A stretch of DNA of 64,000 bases from positions 682,001 through 746,000 of the forward strand of contig NC_089230.1 in the NCBI RefSeq assembly GCF_963924675.1. The letters are read 5' to 3'. Source of the DNA: Phocoena phocoena. Its lineage: Eukaryota; Chordata; Mammalia; Artiodactyla; Phocoenidae. Positions within the stretch are counted from its first letter, which is position 1. Each line of letters starts with the position of its first letter. The notes below the pieces were generated by a model that was not told the origin of the DNA, did not search any database, and saw only the letters and a program-made list of their open reading frames with translations. A program made the translations under genes and the position numbers. Of this stretch, positions 35,830 to 47,910 are shown piece by piece.

Positions 35830-36790
35830 AATGATTTCAAGTTTTACCTGGATGAGAAATTTGTATATCCAGACATTAGAGTATATGAAGTTACCAAGGA
35901 GGGAATTTAAGGTAAGAGCTAAAGGTGACCAAGAAAAAAGAAAGAAGACTCAAATTACTGAAATCAGAAATGGAAGTGGAGACATCACTGACTACCTTAC
36001 AAATGAGCTACTGTATGACAGTAATGTATGTAGCTTGGGTAAAATGGAAACAGTCCTAGAAAGATACAAATTAGTGAAATTGACTCAAGAATAAATAGAA
36101 AATTCTAGTAGATTTCTAACAAGAGACTAAATTGTAATAATAATTTTAAAACTTCCCACAAAGAAAATCCAGGACAAGATGGCTTCATTGGTAACTCCTA
36201 CCAAACAAGAAGAATTAATACCACTTCTTCACAAAATCTTCCAAGAAATTAGAGGGAACACATCACAACTCATTCAGGGAGGTCAGTATTACTCTGATTA
36301 AAAAAAAAAATCAAAAGAACTGAAAATTAAGACCAATATCTGTTATGAATATAGACACAAAAATACTCAACAAATGACTAGCAAATCAAATCCAGCAAAA
36401 TATATAAAAGATTATACACCATTACCAAGTGAGATTTATCCCAGGAATGCAAGGTTGGCTTAACAAAAAAGTAAATTAATGTACTATGTTATGTCAATAA
36501 ACAAAGTAAAACATATGATCATCTCAATAGGCACAGAAAAATCATTTGACAAAATTTAACACCCATTTATGAATATTCAAACAATGACAACAATAGAAGA
36601 ACTTCTTCAAAATGATAAAGTCTATCTATGAAAAACTCACAGCTAACATCATTGTTAATTTTGAAAGACTGGATACTTTCCCCCAAAGATGAGGAAAAAT
36701 ACAAGGATGTCCACTCCCACCACTTCTATTTGTGATTGTCCTGGAGGCTCTAGTTGGGGCACTTAGGCAGGAAACACGCATACACATTTA
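35830..36790 (+). mobile_element. Old L1 ORF2 fragment, sense
   Basis: The only sizeable sense-strand L1 body. The 87-codon frame at 35831-36094 contains KKTQITEIRNGSGDIT, a known L1 ORF2 motif region before the reverse transcriptase. Downstream text GTGAGATTTATCCCAGGAAT, GGTTGGCTTAAC and CAAGGATGTCCACTCCCACC is reverse transcriptase coding. It is broken by many stops. Confidence 0.85.
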
Positions 36791-37285
36791 CATCTTGAGA
36801 ATCATTACCAGCTGGTGATCCACTACCAGTTACTTATGGGATTGTCGTCCCTCTCAAGTGTCTTGGGATAAAAACAAATGACAGTCATTGTAATAGATGA
36901 GACCCAAGGTCTCTTCTGCCCATGTGGCTCTACGAACACAGAGCTCCTTTCCTTTGGGATGCCCAGAAGTGGAATCTCAGTGCCATGCCATTTTGCCTCT
37001 GAGTTTTCTGACTTTGAACACGGGATGTATGGTCTGTTGAAACAGGAGTCTGAGACCTTACTGCGTGGCTGCCGTCTTTAGGAAACCCTTAGACTCCACT
37101 TGGGCAGAACTCTCTTAGGACCTTTCTCAGGATATAGGAGGATTCGCCACTGATTCCTGTTTAGTCACAGTTATCACTCCCACAGAAACTCATTTTCAGT
37201 CATTCCCAGTCACTCCTGGGCGTGGGATATAAAACCCGTTGTGTATCTACTACTTGTTCCTCTAACCTCACGTCCTACTGTCCTG
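36791..37285. other. Unassigned, no gene seen
   Basis: Frames under 70 codons and no recognised repeat. Confidence 0.4.
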
Positions 37286-37289
37286 CAAA

Positions 37290-37655
37290 ACTCTTTGCCC
37301 AACCTGCTAAATTCCACGCCCTTTCCATAGACTCTGTTCTCTCACACAGCTGTGCCTTCCCCTGTGCTAGCTCTTCTTTCTGGAAAAGTTCTCTCCACTT
37401 GTCCCCTCCCTAATTCTTATTTGTCCTTCAAGGCCCTACCTACCCTACCCAGGGTGCTCTCCCCTGGGGCTTTGTCTTCTTCTGGGTGAGGATTACCTCC
37501 CAGATCCTTTACAAACCTGTTAACTTACTTTTCTGTTTCCGTTCTACACTTTCATCTCCTACAAACTCTGCATCTCCAGAGTCTAGCATATTAGTTACCA
37601 TAAACCATAGATGCTCAGAAGTATGTGCTGAATTGGTATTGATAGTTAGATGACC
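37290..37655 (+). mobile_element. L2 LINE 3' end
   Basis: TTATTTGTCCTTCAAGGCCC, GGGTGCTCTCCCCTGGGGCT and CTCCAGAGTCTAGCATATTA, then GATGCTCAGAAGTATGTGCT, follow the L2 3' UTR order ending in the usual tail. Diverged. Confidence 0.6.
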
Positions 37656-40176
37656 TCATGGTGACACAGATCCAGTGATAACTCCCCTTCAAGGTGTACC
37701 TTCACCCTAGGCATCTGTTTTTTCTGAAGTTACCTTGTCCTGGGGACCTGGTTGAGACAATGTCAGAAGTAGGAGCCTAAGCTTCTTATTTTAGTTAAGC
37801 TGTGAAAAGAACATACCCTACCCATCGACCTGGACAGATACACCTTTATCACATCAAAAATGGAAAACACTTAAAGCCCTGAGTTTTATATGACTAAAAT
37901 TAACAAAATTTCAAAAATAATTGAATATCATCACTGTGCAAGTTTGGGTGTTCTGCTGAAGCATTGGCAGTGGAGTTAAATCCTCACTTAATGAAAATAG
38001 GAATAAAAATAGGAAAATACGCCAGGCTTGGTGACAAGCGCTGCTTCCACCCGCTGCTCACTTCCAGAATGAAGAATCCTGCAGGCACCTGCATCAAATC
38101 CATGAACCTGGGTCAGGGCTACACGTCTGTGCAGGGCGCTAGGAAACCGCCTCCTGGCCTCTGCCTGGAGATCAAGAGGTGGCCAATTCCCTAACATCGG
38201 GAGGGTCTTCAGAAGGTGCTCAGTGGTGAGAAAACATGACAGATATCCTTTATGGAAGACAGACAGGAGTCTTTGCTAAGTGGATGTGCGTGTGATGCCA
38301 CGATAGTGGGATTACACAGAGGAGGCTGAACAGTTTCCTTTGTGCCTCTCTTACACCTTGGTAGTGATGTGGGGACATTATCCTGTTCATATCTGTTAGA
38401 AGGGAGAATGTTTGAAGATGCTTGTTGTAAAATCAAGGATTTTTAAATGTAGGTGTTGTTAACATGCACTTGTTTCCCCACTAAGAGTTAACATTGCAGT
38501 AGTCTTTCTTGGTCCAAGGAGGGGCACAGCAAGGCTGAGCTTCAGCAGGAAAACATACAAAAGCTGAAGGTCATTGTTAATTGCAGAAAACATCATTGCT
38601 TCCTAACTCTTTCACACAAATATGTAAATATGAAGGTGTGAAAACTGACCTAAGGAAACTGGCAGCAATCACTTTCATTAAAATATTAAAGTCAAGAGAA
38701 TATAATTTTATGTATCAAATGTAACACATTCAAACATTCATACATTCATTCAATCAAAATTACTTAGTGCCATGAAAAACAGTAACAGACAGGCTGGTGA
38801 GATCCTTGTTTTCATAAAACTTAATCTAGTGAAGAACACAGACAGTAAATGCGAAAAAACCAAAATAATGCTGGGCAGTGTTGGGGTCTCTGACAAAAGC
38901 AGTGGGATTTGGTGTGGAGGGGCTCTCACGAGTGGGGACTATGAAATCAAAGCACAAGTAAACTCTAAAATGCAAAAGACGTTGCTGTTATTTCAGAAAT
39001 CATGGGTGTGTGTGTGTGTGTGTGTGTGTGAGAGATGTTTTAGGTAGGTTTGTAACACTTCTCAGAAAAATAATTCTCTAATCATAGACTTTAGACCTGT
39101 GTCTCAGGACAACGTTAAAATTCAACCTTTTGGTAAGCGATGTATTATTTTTATCTGATCCACAGAATAGAGAGGTAGAAGGCATTGTAAGTGGGGTAGG
39201 GGGGAGGCGTGGCCGCTGGACCTCTGACCCCCTTCAGGACAGAGCTGTTCTTTACCAGCAGTGAACACCAGGTTCACACACCCTGGAACCAAGTCCCTCA
39301 GGTGAGAGCCCAAAACCTGTGCTGGGTTTTTGCACAGTTGAGGCCATTTCCTCCCCCCGTAAAAGCCAAATGGGTACATGTGTTGTGAGGCAGACGTGGG
39401 GTCCGACGTGTGTGCGTAACTCACGGAGAACAGACGCGTCTGTGCATTTGGGTCCAGAGAACCAGAACTTTGTGACAGGAGGGCTTGAGGCCGTGGAGGC
39501 GAGGTTCCCCCTGCAGCTTGGGGACCGTCGGTGTGCTGGGCCCCGCGTCTCCAGTGACATATCTGTAGCTGTTTGTACTTGCAGCTTTTGAGCCCTGGCC
39601 ATGGAAGATGGTTCATATTATATTTAATGGTTGTTGATCTAACATCTGGCAAGTGCGAGAGCTCTGTTCCTGACGGTCTGGCGGGGCCCTCAGCTCTGCG
39701 CTCCCTCACCGCTGCGGCCTCCCGCCCCGAGCAGCTGTGGCCACATTACAAGAATGTGACAGTTGGACTGTAGTTTCAGGCCTGCTCAGTTTCTTTGTAA
39801 ATGATTTATAAGGCCAACTTGAAAAAAATCTATCTTTAAATAAGTTGCAGCATTGGAATTATGTTCAACACATAGGATTCCTATTACACATAATTCTATT
39901 ATTACTAGCTATGGCACAGTCCTAACAAAGTCTGTGAATTATAAAAATATGGCAAAAATTGTTTTGCATTTAAGGATAAATGGTGTTCAAGAGAACAGAA
40001 TACCAAAGGAAAAGGTACAATAACAAAAGTTTCCACATATAGAGCCCACAGACTTTACTGCAAGTGTGCTGGTGGTAAATCTCCCTGAATTTTTAAGATG
40101 GTGGCCCATTTAAACGGGGTTTGTCCAAAGCTCACTGCTTTCATTTACTTACTGAAGGACAAGCCAGAGTTGAATT
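37656..40176. other. Unassigned, including a 195-codon minus frame
   Basis: No gene recognised. The longest minus frame in the window outside repeats is 39122-39709, 195 codons, proline- and serine-rich, with no domain, signal or transmembrane segment. Overlapping frames on the other strand suggest chance in GC-rich DNA. 38735-38990 resembles the tail of an old mammalian repeat. A (GT)n tract is at 39005-39030. Confidence 0.4.
39005..39030. repeat. (GT)n microsatellite
   Basis: Thirteen GT units with no interruption. Confidence 0.95.
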
Positions 40177-40194
40177 AAAAAGTGAATCATAGCC

Positions 40195-41490
40195 CCAGTC
40201 ACTGAGCCGCCGCCGAGGACCCAGCAGCCTCCCCCTCGAGCCCCCTCGCTTCCTGACACTCCATAGCCCCCGCCCGCCTTCTCCAGCTGCCGCCTTCCGC
40301 AGGCCGTTTCCACCGAGGAAAAGGAATCGTATCGTATGTCCTCCATCCAGAGCCTCCACTCTTTCGACCCCTTTGCTGATGCAAGTAAGGGTGATGATCT
40401 TATATCCATATAAGAATTCAACAGAGAAACGGCAGGAAGACCCTTACTACTGTCCAAGGAATCGCTGATGATTACGATAAAAAGAAGGTAGTGAAGGCGT
40501 TTAAGAAGAAATTTGCCTGCGAGGGAACTGTAATTGAGCGTCCAGAATACGGAGAAGTAATTCAGCTACAGGGTGACAAGCGCAAGAACATATGCCAGTT
40601 CCTCGCAGAGACTGGACTGGCTAAGGGCGATCAGCTGAAGGTTCATGGGTTTTAAGTGCTCCTGGCTCACTGAAGCTTAAGTGAGGATTTCCTTGCAATG
40701 AGTAGAATTTTCGTTCTGTCCCTTGTCACAAGTTTACAAACCTCACAGCTTGTGTAATGTAACCACTTGGGGTCTGCTGTTCACTTGGACGAGTGTAACT
40801 GCTTCACGCAATAAACTGAAAACAGCCATGCTGTGTTGTCTTGAAGTCCCTCATTTAAACAGAGGTCAAGCAGTAGGCACCTGGCAGGGTCCGGCCTGAG
40901 ACAAAGCAGTAACAGTGATGTGTCAGCCAAGTCCAGAGCCCTGAGATCACAGACGGCTATGTCTGGCCAGAAGCTCCCAGCAATCCCTTTATAGAGTTCC
41001 CTGCCCTAAGAGAATGTCGCCACCTGAACAGCCCTCGGTGAAGCTGAGAGTGGAGGATGGGGGTGAGGCAGCACCGGCAGCTGTACTGCTAGAGGGAGTC
41101 TTTGATCGTCAGGGGAAAGATCCCCTGGTATCTCCAACGTGACCAGGTGGGCAGAGCTTAGAGCAGCCACGTTCATTCTATTGAGGTGATAGGACATCTG
41201 GCTTGCCACCAAGGTCTTTTTGACCAGACATATCCCAGCTGATCGATGAGCAAACTAGAATGTGAGGCCAACCTTCTATCAGAGTTAAACTTTTGACAAG
41301 GGAACAGATTTCAAACCGATGTATTCGTCATGTAGCTGTAGAGCTCGCAACTTACTAGCAACAGCTGCCCGATGCCATGTGAAGTAACAAACTGGTTTTT
41401 GGTTTTCTTTGGGTTTTTTTTTCCCCTTCAGTTTTAATGTTATGTAATGTATTTAAACACTTATTTATATAAAACTTGTTTTCAGAAAAA
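40195..41490 (+). pseudogene. EIF1: EIF1 processed pseudogene (retrocopy)
   Basis: An intronless copy of EIF1, the translation initiation factor that helps the 40S ribosome choose the AUG. The 5' UTR begins near 40195, the start codon is at 40336, the relic coding region runs to the stop at 40655, and a long 3' UTR follows to an A-run at 41486-41495. The first 21 codons read MSSIQSLHSFDPFAD and onward, close to EIF1. A 22 bp deletion at about 40400 then shifts the frame to a TAA at 40411. After the deletion the original frame is open for 84 codons, ending DQLKVHGF, with several substitutions. EIF1 is preferred over EIF1B because of GLAKGDQLKVHGF. Flanks AAAAAGTGAATCAT (40177-40190) and AAAAAGTGGATCAT (41491-41504) are target-site duplications. 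An L1-mediated origin is therefore clear. Confidence 0.95.
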
Positions 41491-41504
41491 AAAAAGTGGA
41501 TCAT

Positions 41505-41835
41505 TGCTCTGATACAATGAGTGTGGTTTGTCCATGATTAATAAAACCCTCTATTCTTAGTATAACTTGTAGAATATGAAGTCATTTTATGGGACATTTA
41601 AGATACAGATAAACAAAAATATGTTGGTGGAAATTTTTTTTTTTACTTCAGAGATGATATTATTTCTAAATACGTGCCCACTTTTAAAGGAACAGTATAT
41701 ATTATTTTGGAAAATAGAAAACATATGTGAACAAAACAAAGCAAACAAACAAAAGGGAAAAACAAAAGCTCTTAGTTATTAGGTGCTCACACCCGGAAGT
41801 AAGGGCTATTGACATGTTAATGTTTAAACTTTGAG
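41505..41835. other. Unassigned, no gene seen
   Basis: An AT-rich flank of the retrocopy. An AATAAA lies at about 41540 but belongs to no recognised transcript. Confidence 0.4.
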
Positions 41836-41839
41836 ATTT

Positions 41840-42270
41840 TTTCCTGAATATGTGTGTATATAACACATGCACATGCATATGGACATAGGAATATGAGATC
41901 CTATTGCAGATACTGGCTTTTAGTCTAATTTTTCAAGTCATCAGCTTTGATGTTTGCATCTAGTTCTCATACAGGGGTGCCCCGTGGTTCATGTAGTCAG
42001 TCTTCTGGTGCTACATTCAGACTGCTTCTCATTGTTTTGCTGAGATGTACAATGCTATCATGAACACCTAGTAGATGCATTTTTATACTTGTGTGATTAT
42101 TTCCCTACAATAATTTTCAGAAGTGTAATTGCTGAGTCAGTTCCCTCACTTTTTTAACAGCTTTTGATAAATATTGACAAATTTTCTCCGAAAAGGTAGG
42201 GCCAACTTATATATCTGCTAGTAGAGTGTGAAGAAACTGTCTACATCAAAAAATAGAAATTATTATTTTA
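41840..42270 (-). mobile_element. Old L1 3' region fragment
   Basis: TGCTATCATGAACACCTAGT, TTTCAGAAGTGTAATTGCTG and ATATTGACAAATTTTCTCCG follow the antisense end of L1 ORF2. Strongly diverged. Confidence 0.6.
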
Positions 42271-42535
42271 AAAATATTTGTTAGCCCAGATCACAGGCCT
42301 ATGCCCAAACTGTAAGGGCCTAGGAGAGAGAGTAACTTACAGTCTCCGTTCTTGTGAATGGAGTTCCTCATTTTTGCCTCCACAACTCACGAAGGGGCTT
42401 CTCCAAAGCAGAAAGAGTCTCAGTTATTAGACAGCAAGAAAGGGAACTGTGCTTGGTATCTTGGGCATGTATTTCATTTTTCTGTGAATTATTTGTTCAC
42501 CCTTTAAATTATTTTTTCATTAAAATACCTTTTTT

Positions 42536-42877
42536 GGGGCTTCCCTGGTGGCACAGTGGTTAAGAATCTGCCTGCCAATGCAGGGGACACGGGTCCGAGC
42601 CCTGGTCCGGGAGGATACCACGGGCCACGGAGCAACTAAGCCCGTGCGCCACAACTACTGAGCCTGTGTGCCACAACTACTGAGCCTGTGTGCCACAACT
42701 ACTGAGCCTGTGTGCCACAACTGAGCCTGCACACATAGAGCCTGTGCCCCGTAACAAGAGAAACCACTGCAATGAGAAGCCCGTGCACTGCAACGAAGAG
42801 TAGCCCCTGTTTGCTGCAACTAGAGAAAGCCCGCATGCAGCAACAAAGATCCAATGCAGCCAAAAATTTTAAAAAAC
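42536..42877 (+). mobile_element. CHR-type SINE, long form with 22 bp repeats
   Basis: Starts GGGGCTTCCCTGGTGGCACA, with B-box region GGGTCCGAGCCCTGG, and ends in CAGCCAAAAATTTTAAAAAA. About four tandem units of 22 bp (AGCCTGTGTGCCACAACTAC plus two bases) occupy 42639-42724. Left flank AAAATACCTTTTTT and right AAAACACCTTTTTT form a likely target duplication. Confidence 0.94.
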
Positions 42878-43355
42878 ACCTTTTTTTCTCTTTAACTATT
42901 AACCTCTTTTCATATGTGAGCAATATTTTTTCTCAATTTATGATATTTTTAAAAATTCCAAGATCTGTTTTTTTTTATCAGACTTAGGAGAACTGCCCCC
43001 AAGATTACATATTCATTGATATTTCCCTAATTTTGTTTCATATTTACATACTTTGTTCTTATATATTTTTAATTTTATTTAAAATATAATCCTTGTGGAT
43101 TATATTTGTATGTATGGTATGAGGTAAGTCTATTAACCCATGTATTTTTCTTCTAAAGGATTATCTAGGTATCCCAATTACTGATCATTTATTTCTTACT
43201 GATTTAAAATTCCAAATCCTTCATATAATGTGCTTAGGTCTGTTTATTAACATTATTTTCCATTCCAACACAGTCCACTGATTTTGATTATGCAGCTTTA
43301 TAATAACTATTCCTCAGTATCCTTTTAAAAACATTTTACTTAGTTCTTTAAAAAT
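42878..43355. other. Unassigned AT-rich stretch
   Basis: No gene or firm repeat. May contain decayed L1. Confidence 0.35.
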
Positions 43356-43359
43356 AATT

Positions 43360-43555
43360 TTATTATGCAAAGTTCCAAATATATCCAAAGGTAAGGAGAG
43401 TGCTCTAATGAACCCACTCTTACCATGGCCAGCTATAAGTTTATCAACACTGAACCAGTCTGTTGATATTATTTACTCCAACCCCTAACCTCAAGATCAT
43501 TTTGAAGCAAATCCCAGATGTTATTTCATCTGTAAATATTTTAGTATGTATTTTT
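43360..43555. mobile_element. Possible old L1-associated fragment
   Basis: CAAAGTTCCAAATATATCCA and TTTTGAAGCAAATCCCAGAT resemble the repeat at 32610-32880 and 59640-59800. Orientation and family are uncertain. Confidence 0.4.
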
Positions 43556-45231
43556 ATTAGATATTTTTATTGAGGTACAATTTACATGACTTAAAATTCA
43601 TTTTCAACTGTACAATTCAGCTGGTTTGAGAGTTTTTGTATATTGTACAACTATCACCACCCATCTGCTCCAAAACATTTTTATCATCCCCAAAAGAGGC
43701 CCCATACCTATTATAATCAGTGTCAACTCCAGCACCACCAACCCCCTGGCAGCCACTAATCTACTTTTGGCTCTTCGGCTTTGCCTTTTCTGAATATTTC
43801 ATATAAATGGAATCTTACAGTATATGTCCTTTGTGTCTGGTGCTCTTCATTTAGCATGATGTTTTCAAGATTGTATCAGTGTTTCATTCCTTTTTATGGC
43901 TGAAAAATATTCCAGTATGCATATGCCACATTTCGCTTATGTATTCATCTGTTGATGGATTTTTGTGTTGTTTCTACTTTTTGACTATAACAAATAATGC
44001 TGTTGTGAGGAGTCATATACAAGTTTTTCTCTAAACATATCTTTTCATTTCTCTTGTGTGTATATGTAGGAGTGAAACTTATCAGTCACATGGTAATTCT
44101 ATTTTTAGAAAGTTTGAGGAACTGCCAAACTTTTATACAGTGGCTGCATTATTTTAAATTTCTATAGCAACGTGAAAGGCTCCTGATTTTTCCACATCTT
44201 TGCGAACACTTATTATCTTCTATTTTCTTTTTTTTATAGCTATTCTAGTGGGTGTGAATCGCATCTCATAGTTTTTATTTGCATTTTCCTAGAGATTAAT
44301 TATGTTGAACACCTTCTCATGTGCTGGTTGGCCATCTGTATATCTCTATGTCTTTTCTGGAGAAATTCCTTCCTTTGGAGATATTCTATTCCAATTCTTT
44401 GGAGAAATTTTATTTAAGTCCTTTGTCCATTTTAAACTGGGTTATTTGACATATTGTTTAGTTGTAATATTTCCTTATATATCCTGGATATTGGACCTTT
44501 ATCAGACAGTTAACTGGCAACTACTTCCTCCCATTCTGTGGGTTGTCTTTTTACTTTCTTTATAAAATCCTTTAATACACAAAAATCTTTCATTTTAACG
44601 AAGTTCAATTTGTCTTTTTTTCTTTGGGTGCCTGTGGTTTAGGTGTCACATCAAAGGATCATTTGCCAAAGCCAAAGTTATAGAAATGTACCCCTGTGTT
44701 TTCTTCTAAGAGTTTTGTAGTATAAGTGCTGACATTTAGGTCTTTGATTCATTTTGAACTAATTTTTCCCTATGGTGTGAGGTAGGGGTCCAAATCTATT
44801 TTTTGGCTCAGGGATATGCAGTTATCCCATACTGTTTGTTGAAAGGATGATTGTTTTCCTGCATTGAATGGTCTTGGAAACCTTGTCAAAAATCAATTGA
44901 CCATTGATTATGAATGTATTTTGGGGCTCTCAGTTCTATTCCATTGTTTTAAATATCTATCCCAATCCCACTACCACACTGTCTTGGTTACTGTAGCTTT
45001 GTAGTAAGTTTTGAAATTGAGAAGTGTGAGTCTTCCAACTTTGTCCTTTTTCAGGATTGTTTTGGCTATTCGGGTCCCTTGCATTTCATATGAGTTTTAG
45101 GATCAGGTTGTACTTTTGTGCATAAAAAGAAATTGGAACTTTGATAAGGATTGCATTGAATCTCTAATTCAATTTTGGGGGTATTTGTATTGTAACAATA
45201 TTGTTTTCCATACCATGAATACTGGATGTCT
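43556..45231 (-). mobile_element. Old L1, 3' UTR and ORF2 part, outer element
   Basis: Antisense L1 starting at TTTTTATTGAGGTACAATTT (3' UTR) and running through ORF2: TTTATGGCTGAAAAATATTC, CTTGGTTACTGTAGCTTTGT and GGATTGCATTGAATCTCTAA. A second L1 interrupts it near 45232, and it resumes at about 45941. Dead. Confidence 0.88.
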
Positions 45232-45940
45232 ATTTATTTGTTTATTTATTTATTTTTATGGATCCTATGGTAGTTTTATTTTTAATTGTTTGAGAAACCT
45301 CCATAGTAGCTGCACCAATTTAGAATACCACCAACAGTGCATGAGGTTTCCCTTTTCTCTACATCTTCACCAACACTTGTTATTTGTTGTTTTTTTGATA
45401 ATAGCCATTCTGAGAGGTGTGAGGTGGTATCTTATTGTTGTTTTGATTTGTATTTGCCTGATGATTTGTGATACTAAGCATCTTTTCATGTGTCTGTTGG
45501 CCATCCGTATGTCTTCTTTGGAAAGTGTCTATTCAGGTCCTCTGCCCATTTTTTAATCGGGTTGTTTTCTCTTTTGATGTTGAGTTGTATATGTTCTTTG
45601 TACATTTTAGATATTAACCCATTATTGGACATATCTTTTGCAAATATCTTCTCCCATTCAGTAGGCGACGTTTTCATTTTGTTGATAGTTTCCTTTGCTG
45701 TGCAAAAGCTTTTTAGTTTGATACAGTCCCATTTGTTTATTTTTGCTTTTGTTTCCCTTGCCTGAAGAGACATATCCAAAAAAATATTGCTAAGACTTAT
45801 TTAAAAGAGAGAACTGCCTATGTTTTCTTCTGGGAGTTTTATGGTTTTAGGCCTTATATTTAAGTCTTTAATCTGTTTTGAGTTTATTTTTGTATATGGT
45901 GTGAGAAAGTAGTACAGTTTTATTCTCTTTCGATTTATTT
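45232..45940 (-). mobile_element. L1 fragment nested in the outer L1
   Basis: The text returns here to an L1 3' stretch (TGGATCCTATGGTAGTTTTA, then GAAACCTCCATAGTAGCTGC) already passed in the outer element. A 97-codon minus frame at 45486-45779 reads L1 ORF2-like [20 protein letters not shown]. This proves a second insertion in the same orientation. TTTATTTATTTA-type text on the left and ATTTATTTAGATCTT on the right may contain the target duplication. Confidence 0.75.
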
Positions 45941-46430
45941 AGATCTTATTTAATACAACAATGTTCCATAGTTTTCACTGTAAAAGTCACACACATCTTT
46001 TGTTAAATTAATTCTAATGAATAAGCTAATTGTTAAACTAATTAATAAAACTAGTATTTTATTCTTTTTGATGCTATTTTAAATTGTTTTCTTAATTTCA
46101 GAATGTTCACTACTAGTATATAAAAATGCAACTAATTTTTGTATATCCATCTAGTATGCTGCAACCTGGCTGACCTAGTTTGTTAGCTATAATAGACATT
46201 TTTAATGGATTTTTGAACTTTCAATATATAAGCTCATGCCGTGTGCAAATAGAGATAGCTTTGTGTCTTCTTTTCCATTGTAGATGGCTTTTATTTCTTT
46301 TTCTTATCTAACTGTTCTGGCCGTAACCTCCAGTACAATGTTGTATAGAAATTATGAGAGCAAACATCCTTGTCATGTTCCAAATCTTAGGCAAAAGTGC
46401 TTAGTCTTTCATAATTAAGTATGATGTTAG
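45941..46430 (-). mobile_element. Outer L1, continued
   Basis: Resumes the ORF2 text interrupted at 45232 with ATGTTCCATAGTTTTCACTG, TTCTTTTTGATGCTATTTTA and GTATGCTGCAACCTGGCTGA. The join of both sides restores the expected L1 order. Confidence 0.85.
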
Positions 46431-46753
46431 GGGCTTCCCTTGTGGCACAGTGGTTAAGAATCTGCCTGCCAGTGCCGGGGACAAGGGTTCGAGCCCTGGT
46501 CAGGGAAGATCCCACATGCTGCAGAGCAACTAAGCCCATGCACCACAATTACTAAGCCTGCGCTGTAGAGCCCACGAGCCACAACTACTGAAGCTCTCAT
46601 GTCTAGAGCCTGTGCTCTGCAACAAGAGAAGCCACTGCAATGAGAAGCCCACGGACCGCAACAAAGAGTAGCCCCCACTTGCCACAACTAGAGAAAGCCC
46701 ATGTGCAGCAACAAAGACCCAATTCAGCCAAAAATAAATAAATTTATTTTAAA
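46431..46753 (+). mobile_element. CHR-type SINE, long form, inside L1
   Basis: Starts GGGCTTCCCTTGTGGCACAG with B-box GGGTTCGAGCCCTGG and ends GCCAAAAATAAATAAATTTA. A perfect 14 bp target duplication, AAGTATGATGTTAG, is at 46417-46430 and 46754-46767. It splits the outer L1, whose text continues unchanged afterwards, so the SINE is younger than the L1. Confidence 0.97.
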
Positions 46754-46767
46754 AAGTATGATGTTAG

Positions 46768-47790
46768 CTGTGAATTTTTCATAAATGGCCTCTATCAGGT
46801 AGAGGAAGGTCTTCTCTATTTCTAGTTTGTTGAACGTTTTTATCATGAAAGGGTGTTGCATTTTTTTCAATTTTTTCTGCATCTATTGAGATGATCGTAT
46901 GTTTATTCTATTGATATGATGTATTACATGAATTGATTTTTCTGTGTTCTACTAACTGGGATAAACCTCACTTGATTATAAGGTATAACCCTTTTTATAT
47001 GTTGTTGCATTCAGTTCTCCTGTATTTTGTTGAGGATTTTTGCCTCTATATTTATAAGGAATATTGCTGTATAATTCCCTTTCCTAGTGATGTCATTGTC
47101 TGGCTTTTGTATCAGAGAAATACTGGCCTCATAGAATGAGTTATAAAGCGTTCACTTCTCTTCTTTTTGGAAAATTTGAGAATGATTGGTATTAATTCTT
47201 CTTTATAGTTTTAGCAGAATTCACCAATAAATATATTGAGTGCTCAGTGTTTCTTTGTTGGAAGTTGTAATTATCATCATCATCACTCAGTCTTCTTAGC
47301 TAATAGGGCTATTACTTCTTGAGTCAGTTTTGGTAGTTTGTGCATTTATAGGAATTGTTCCATTTCATCCAGGCTATCTGATTTGTTGGCATACAAATGT
47401 TCATGGTATTCCCTTACAGCCTTTTTCATTTCTGTAAGGTCAGCGTAATGTCTCCTCTTTCATTCCTTAGTCTGTGTCTTCTCTCTCTCTTTTATACATT
47501 GCTTGCCCATAAACATAGATTTATATTTATTATTTATAATTATTGCTTTATGTATCTGTCTTTTATATCAGATTAAAAATACAAGGAGTTACGAACAAAC
47601 ATACATTTATTCTTTTATATTTACCTATTTAGTCTCCTTTACTGGTGCTCTTTATTTCTTCATGTGGACTCGAGTTATTATCTAGTGTCTTTCTATTCAG
47701 CCTGAAGGGCTCCATTTAGCATTTGTTGTAGGTAAGTCTGCTCATGACAGACCCTTTTGATTTTTATCTGCAGGTTTCTTAATTTCTCTT
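46768..47790 (-). mobile_element. Outer L1, continued
   Basis: Antisense ORF2: TTTTTTCTGCATCTATTGAG (reverse transcriptase region), TAGAATGAGTTATAAAGCGT, and TTTCATTTCTGTAAGGTCAG. The frame is broken repeatedly. Confidence 0.85.
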
Positions 47791-47910
47791 TTTTTTTTTT
47801 GGCCACACAGCGCGGCATGCAGGATCTTAGTTCCCTGACCAGGGGTTGAACCTGTGCCCCCTTGCATTGGAAGCACGGAGTTTTAACCACTGGGCCACCA
47901 GGGAAGTCCC
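47791..47910 (-). mobile_element. tRNA-derived SINE, very short form
   Basis: 120 bp: a T-run, GGCCACACAGCGCGGCATGC, and the head complement CCACCAGGGAAGTCCC. Same class as 5645-5762. It lies inside the L1-related cluster. Confidence 0.9.

Noticed and set aside
39122..39709. 195-codon minus-strand frame as a gene
   Set aside because: No motif, low-complexity composition and competing frames on the other strand; expected by chance in GC-rich DNA.
40336..40655. Functional EIF1 gene
   Set aside because: Frameshift deletion and early TAA at 40411, intronless, flanked by target duplications; it is a retrocopy.
42639..42724. CRISPR-like array
   Set aside because: Units are contiguous without spacers, inside a SINE in a mammalian genome.
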